Below the pieces are notes generated by a model that did not search any database, was not told the origin of the DNA, and was given only the letters and a program-made list of their open reading frames with translations. A program made the position numbers and the translations under genes. Positions 5,199 to 8,524 of a stretch of DNA of 8,524 nucleotides are shown here, piece after piece (the stretch's first letter is position 1; each line of letters opens with the position of its first letter). This stretch comes from Planctomycetota bacterium. Its GTDB lineage: Bacteria > Planctomycetota > Phycisphaerae > UBA1845 > CAIVHJ01. The stretch spans positions 1 through 8,524 of the forward strand of contig JACZTW010000167.1 in NCBI GenBank assembly GCA_022573485.1. Reading direction: 5' to 3'.

Positions 5199-6536
5199 AT
5201 GGCCAATAACGGAAGACCATCTCAAACTGTCGACAAACAAAACGCAGAGTTGGCAGATACGCAGAAGCTCAAAAGCGATATTCGGCGCGAGTTCCTGGAG
5301 AGCATCGATCTGGCCGAAGCCAGTCGCATGCCTGCGGAGCAGCTTCGCGAAGAATGCTCGCGTCGCGTCGATCGGCTGTTGGGCGACCGCTCCTTCCCGC
5401 TGTCCGGCGTTGAGAAGCAGCAACTGCTCAACGAGATCATGGATGAGATTTTCGGGCTGGGGCCGATCGAGCAACTCCTTCTTGATCCTGCCATCACCGA
5501 TATCGTGATTAACGGCCCCCACCAAGTCTACATCGAGCGCTACGGCCAGCTCGAACCCGCCGACATCAAGTTCCGGGATGAGGAGCACCTTCTGCAGGTG
5601 ATTCAGCGGATCGCGACGCGCGTGGGCAGACGCATCGATCAGAGTTCGCCGATGTTGGATGCCCGGCTCGCGGACGGCTCACGTGTCAACGCCATCATTC
5701 GCCCCTTATCACTCTGCGGGCCGGCAGTCAGTATTCGCCGTTTCGGAACCGTACCGTTGACCGTGGATGGCCTCATCAAACATGACTCCCTGGTGCCGGA
5801 GATGGCCACGTTTCTCAAGGCTTGCGTCCATTGTCGATTGAACATTCTGATTTCGGGCGGTACCGGTACGGGTAAGACCACGGTGCTCAACGTGTTGTCC
5901 AAATGGATTCCATCCGGCGAACGCGTGATTACCATCGAGGACGCTGCCGAATTGCAATTGCAGCGGGAACACGTAGTGACCCTGGAAACCCGGCCGCCGA
6001 ACATCGAAGGCCAGGGAGAGGTGACCCAAAGAGACCTTCTGCGCAACGCGCTGCGCATGCGTCCAGACCGGATCATCATTGGAGAGGTCCGTGGCGCCGA
6101 GGCGCTGGACATGCTGCAGGCGATGAACACCGGCCACGACGGCTCCATGACTACGGTACACGCCAATCGGCCTCGCGATGCGCTACGCCGCATCGAGAAC
6201 ATGGTGAGCATGGCCGGACTGAACTATCCGGTGAGTGTCATCCGCGATCAAGTGGCGTCGGCGCTGAACGTGATTATCCACCTCAACCGGGTGACCGGAG
6301 GAGGAAGAAAGATCGCCAGCATTGCCGAGATCACCGGGACCGAGGGGGACACCATCACGCTGCAGGAGATTTTCCGGTTCGTGCAGGAAGGCGTGGTGAA
6401 CGGCAAAGCCGCAGGATATTTTGAGGCCTGTGGCGTTCGGCCTCAATTGCTGACACGATTTGAAGATGAGGGTCAAATGTTGTCCCTTGATTTGTTCAAA
6501 CGCCGCAAACTGACAGCGAGTCCTCAGTCTGATTAG
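5199..6536 (+). CDS. tadA: TadA/CpaF secretion ATPase (type II/IV secretion GspE family)
   Basis: A 445-residue cytoplasmic hexameric ATPase that powers Flp pilus assembly. The N-terminal part (about 20-200) is the usual CpaF helper region with FGLGPIEQLL (85-94) and ITDIVINGP (99-107). The catalytic core shows all key motifs: Walker A GTGTGKTT (221-228, Lys227), Asp box ITIEDAAEL (244-252), Walker B RIIIGEVRGAEALDML (291-306, Glu296) and His box TGHDGSMTTVHAN (311-323). The C-terminal lobe runs to about residue 430. The length is typical and no key residue is missing, so it should be active. The start at 5199 follows a good AGGGGGA site; start 5160 would add 13 residues. The gene is followed eight bases later by tadB. 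Complete motifs and context make this one of the firmest calls. Confidence 0.95.
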   Translation: MANNGRPSQTVDKQNAELADTQKLKSDIRREFLESIDLAEASRMPAEQLREECSRRVDRLLGDRSFPLSGVEKQQLLNEIMDEIFGLGPIEQLLLDPAITDIVINGPHQVYIERYGQLEPADIKFRDEEHLLQVIQRIATRVGRRIDQSSPMLDARLADGSRVNAIIRPLSLCGPAVSIRRFGTVPLTVDGLIKHDSLVPEMATFLKACVHCRLNILISGGTGTGKTTVLNVLSKWIPSGERVITIEDAAELQLQREHVVTLETRPPNIEGQGEVTQRDLLRNALRMRPDRIIIGEVRGAEALDMLQAMNTGHDGSMTTVHANRPRDALRRIENMVSMAGLNYPVSVIRDQVASALNVIIHLNRVTGGGRKIASIAEITGTEGDTITLQEIFRFVQEGVVNGKAAGYFEACGVRPQLLTRFEDEGQMLSLDLFKRRKLTASPQSD

Positions 6537-6544
6537 GTGACGAG

Positions 6545-7534
6545 ATGCCTGTAGATAATAGCAACCTTGTTAATCTGGTCATCGGCGTGTCCGTCTTCGT
6601 GCTGTTTCTGGCCGTATGGCTGATGATCGTCTGTTTTTGGTCCAGCCGGAAGATGACCATGATTCAGCGCTTGCGGGACCGATTGGGGCTCCGACCGCAA
6701 GAAAAAGAAGGCGAGGATCAGCGCGTCCTGCGGCTTTGGAAGGATGGACAAGAAGCCACCACGACCGTGGCTGGGAAGGCCACCTCGTCGATGGGGGGGC
6801 GACTGCAGGACTTGCGCCGCAACGCGGGCTGGGACACGCCTGTAAAGTCCATTCTGCTCGCGATGTTTGGGCTATCGTTGTTGGTCTTCGTGACCGGCTT
6901 CACCGTGATCGGAAATCCGATCATCGCTTTCGGCTTGAGTTTGATCGTGCCGGGCGTGTTCTGGACCTACACCCAGATGCGCATCAAACGCAGGTCCATT
7001 CAATTGGAAGGCCAGTGCGTCGAAGCTCTGGAACTCGCCGCGCGCTCATTACGGGCGGGACATCCACTGGTGGGCGCTTTCCGGCTCATCAGCGAAGAAA
7101 TGTCACCGCCGGTGAGCCTGATCTTTGGCGATATTTGCCAACTCCAAGAGTATGGAGCCGATCTCAAGGAGGCCATCTACAAGCCGATCGCCAAGTCGGG
7201 TTCTGCAGACTTGCACTTGTTCGCCACTTCAGTGGCTATTCAATTGGAAAGCGGCGGCAACTTGGCGGACATGATGTACCGATTGGCCGCGGTGACACGC
7301 GACCGCATCAGGCTCAGGCGACGAGTCGGCATCTTGACCGCGCAGACGCAACTGAGCAAACGGGTTCTCATCGCACTGCCCTTCATTATGCTGGCAGGAT
7401 TGACCTTCTTAAACGCGGACTACATGGCCCCGCTCTTCAGCACGGAGATCGGGCACTATCTTCTGGCCGCCGCCGGGGTTGGCATGGTATTGGGTATTTG
7501 GACCATGAACAGGGTCTCACGGCTTCGCTACTAG
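6545..7534 (+). CDS. tadB: TadB inner-membrane platform protein (type II secretion F domain)
   Basis: A 329-residue membrane protein forming, with TadC, the platform on which TadA acts. Hydrophobic segments appear at about 10-31, 103-122, 124-143, 275-291 and 303-320. Between the third and fourth lies the T2SSF cytoplasmic domain (about 156-275), with the family phrases ALELAARSLRAGHPL (161-175) and LESGGNLADMMYRLA (234-248) and the basic stretch RDRIRLRRRVGILTAQTQLS (252-271). The predicted start follows AGGTG (6535-6539), which overlaps the tadA stop codon, so translation is probably coupled. The protein has the normal family length. Another frame is open across much of this gene and tadC, but its Arg/His/Gly-rich composition marks it as a shadow of GC-rich coding sequence. 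Confidence 0.92.
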   Translation: MPVDNSNLVNLVIGVSVFVLFLAVWLMIVCFWSSRKMTMIQRLRDRLGLRPQEKEGEDQRVLRLWKDGQEATTTVAGKATSSMGGRLQDLRRNAGWDTPVKSILLAMFGLSLLVFVTGFTVIGNPIIAFGLSLIVPGVFWTYTQMRIKRRSIQLEGQCVEALELAARSLRAGHPLVGAFRLISEEMSPPVSLIFGDICQLQEYGADLKEAIYKPIAKSGSADLHLFATSVAIQLESGGNLADMMYRLAAVTRDRIRLRRRVGILTAQTQLSKRVLIALPFIMLAGLTFLNADYMAPLFSTEIGHYLLAAAGVGMVLGIWTMNRVSRLRY

Positions 7535-7561
7535 TTGTTCCGAGAGGGGGCGCGAATTGTT

Positions 7562-8470
7562 ATGGAATGGTTGATTCCAAGCTTGGCCTTCGTGGCAGTT
7601 GTGGCCCTGGGCGGCGCGGTGCTGACCGCCGCCGCAGCCCGCAGGAAACTTGTTCAAGAACGGCTCTCGCGGTTGAGCCAAGAGCTTACCGATCTGTCGC
7701 CGCTGAGCGATGCCCCGTTCTATCTCAGGTTTTTGGGTAGAGTCGGGAGAGTGGTCTCCTCCAAAGAGCCGTCCATGAGCCTGCGGGAGCAGCTCGCCCG
7801 GGCGGGGTTTCATCACAGTAGCGCCCCAGCGATATACCTTGGCAGCAAGTTCGTGCTGCTTGTCATCGGGTTGGGCGGCCTGACTGCGGCTGTACTTCCA
7901 TTCGATTCACTGATACTGCCCGTCCGGCTGCTGGTCATCTTGTGGGGCGCCGGCCTCCTGTTTCTCCTGCCGAATCTGGTCGTGGCCGCCCGGCGAGCCC
8001 GACGACGGCGGGAGATTCGTGGCAGCCTCCCCGACGCCATCGACTTGCTGGAGATATGCGTTTCCGCCGGCATGGGACTGGACATGGCCTGGAATGCTGT
8101 CTCCGACGAGATTCGGGCCGTGTGCGACATTCTCGCGGACGAAATGGCCCTCACCAACCTCGAGGTTCATCTCGGCGCCCCGCGAGCAGCGGCCATGCGA
8201 CATATGGCTGATCGCACCGGAGCGGAAGACTTGGCCGCGTTGGTCAGCACGATCGTGCAGTCTGAGCGCTTCGGTACAAGCATTGGCGATGCCTTGAAGG
8301 CCGCCGCGACTTCCATGCGTGAAGTCCGAAGCCAACGCGCGGAAGAATCAGCCGAGAAGATGCCGGTCAAACTGCTTTTCCCCTTGGTCTTGTTCTTGTT
8401 CCCCGCGGTGCTCATCGTCATCGCCGGCCCCGCCGCCATAGAATGGTCCAACATCATCGCCAACAGCTAA
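7562..8470 (+). CDS. tadC: TadC inner-membrane platform protein (type II secretion F domain)
   Basis: A 302-residue partner of TadB. Hydrophobic segments lie at about 4-25, 95-113, 118-141 and 271-293, and the T2SSF domain at about 155-270. Typical TadC phrases are SLPDAIDLLEICVSAGMGLD (155-174) and the segment 227-248, where ALVSTIVQSERFGTSIGDAL carries the usual Q-x-x-x-x-G-T-S core. The basic stretch AARRARRRREIR (142-153) precedes the domain. I chose ATG 7562, with GAGAGGGGG (7542-7550) upstream at a slightly long spacing of 11 bases. A TTG at 7535, directly after the tadB stop, would add nine residues and cannot be excluded. The gene follows tadB by 27 bases, as in most tad operons. It is the last complete gene in the window; the next gene expected from family order would be tadD or another pilus gene. 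Confidence 0.92.
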   Translation: MEWLIPSLAFVAVVALGGAVLTAAAARRKLVQERLSRLSQELTDLSPLSDAPFYLRFLGRVGRVVSSKEPSMSLREQLARAGFHHSSAPAIYLGSKFVLLVIGLGGLTAAVLPFDSLILPVRLLVILWGAGLLFLLPNLVVAARRARRRREIRGSLPDAIDLLEICVSAGMGLDMAWNAVSDEIRAVCDILADEMALTNLEVHLGAPRAAAMRHMADRTGAEDLAALVSTIVQSERFGTSIGDALKAAATSMREVRSQRAEESAEKMPVKLLFPLVLFLFPAVLIVIAGPAAIEWSNIIANS

Positions 8471-8524
8471 GTAACTTCGTACGCACATAGACGCACAGAG
8501 CGCCTCGCGTGAGCATGGCCTGGG
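8471..8524. other. Tail after tadC, no supportable gene
   Basis: 54 bases to the window edge. A GTG (8509) and an ATG (8515) could begin the next gene, but too little sequence remains to judge. No terminator hairpin is visible after tadC, so the operon may continue. Confidence 0.4.

Noticed and set aside
5639..6211. Minus-strand open frame of 190 codons inside tadA
   Set aside because: Antisense to the conserved ATPase core; no domain recognised, Ser/Arg-rich shadow.
6616..7740. Long plus-strand open frame of 374 codons overlapping tadB and tadC
   Set aside because: Out of frame with two clear T2SSF genes; its Arg/Gly/His-rich composition is typical of a shadow frame in GC-rich DNA.
1..8524. 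CRISPR arrays, tRNA or rRNA genes, insertion sequences
   Set aside because: No regularly spaced repeats, no cloverleaf or rRNA-like sequence, and no transposase frame were seen.

Overview
The window carries most of a Tad/Flp (tight adherence) pilus locus, the type IV pilus-like machine that builds thin adhesive Flp fibres. The organism is a Gram-negative-type bacterium with moderately high GC content. The gene set, the pilin motif GTETVEW and the TadZ loop variant GGCGGTT remind me of Planctomycetota. That placement is an impression from memory, not a search result.

Layout. At the left edge a leftward gene, cut by the window, encodes a TadG-like pseudopilin (1-690). A 729-base divergent intergenic region follows, with a candidate promoter facing each way and a rightward leader rich in potential RNA structure. 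A very small flp pilin gene (1420-1590) comes next. After it lies a 359-base gap that can fold into a series of stem-loops. The assembly genes then run rightward: tadV/cpaA prepilin peptidase (1950-2516), tadE pseudopilin (2504-2917, overlapping tadV), cpaB/rcpC (3003-3839), tadZ/cpaE (4033-5181), tadA/cpaF ATPase (5199-6536), and the inner-membrane platform genes tadB (6545-7534) and tadC (7562-8470). The last 54 bases hold no supportable gene.

How it works together (family knowledge). TadV cleaves the leader from prepilin Flp and from pseudopilins such as TadE. TadZ helps place the machine in the cell. The TadA hexamer hydrolyses ATP and drives the TadB/TadC platform, which pushes pilin subunits into a fibre. 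CpaB lies in the periplasm and normally works with the outer-membrane secretin CpaC/RcpA. No secretin gene is present in this window, although cpaB and tadZ, its usual neighbours, are both here.

Most notable points: (1) a structured 5' leader with mutually exclusive pairings upstream of flp; (2) tandem stem-loops between flp and the assembly genes, one with a stem of about 20 bp, which would suit uncoupling abundant pilin mRNA from the rest of the operon; (3) a TadZ whose P-loop lacks both lysines and whose receiver domain lacks the acidic pair; (4) the missing secretin gene; (5) a pilin with Trp where Tyr normally follows the conserved Glu. The gene set is a recognisable Tad system. The noncoding architecture is the least explained part.
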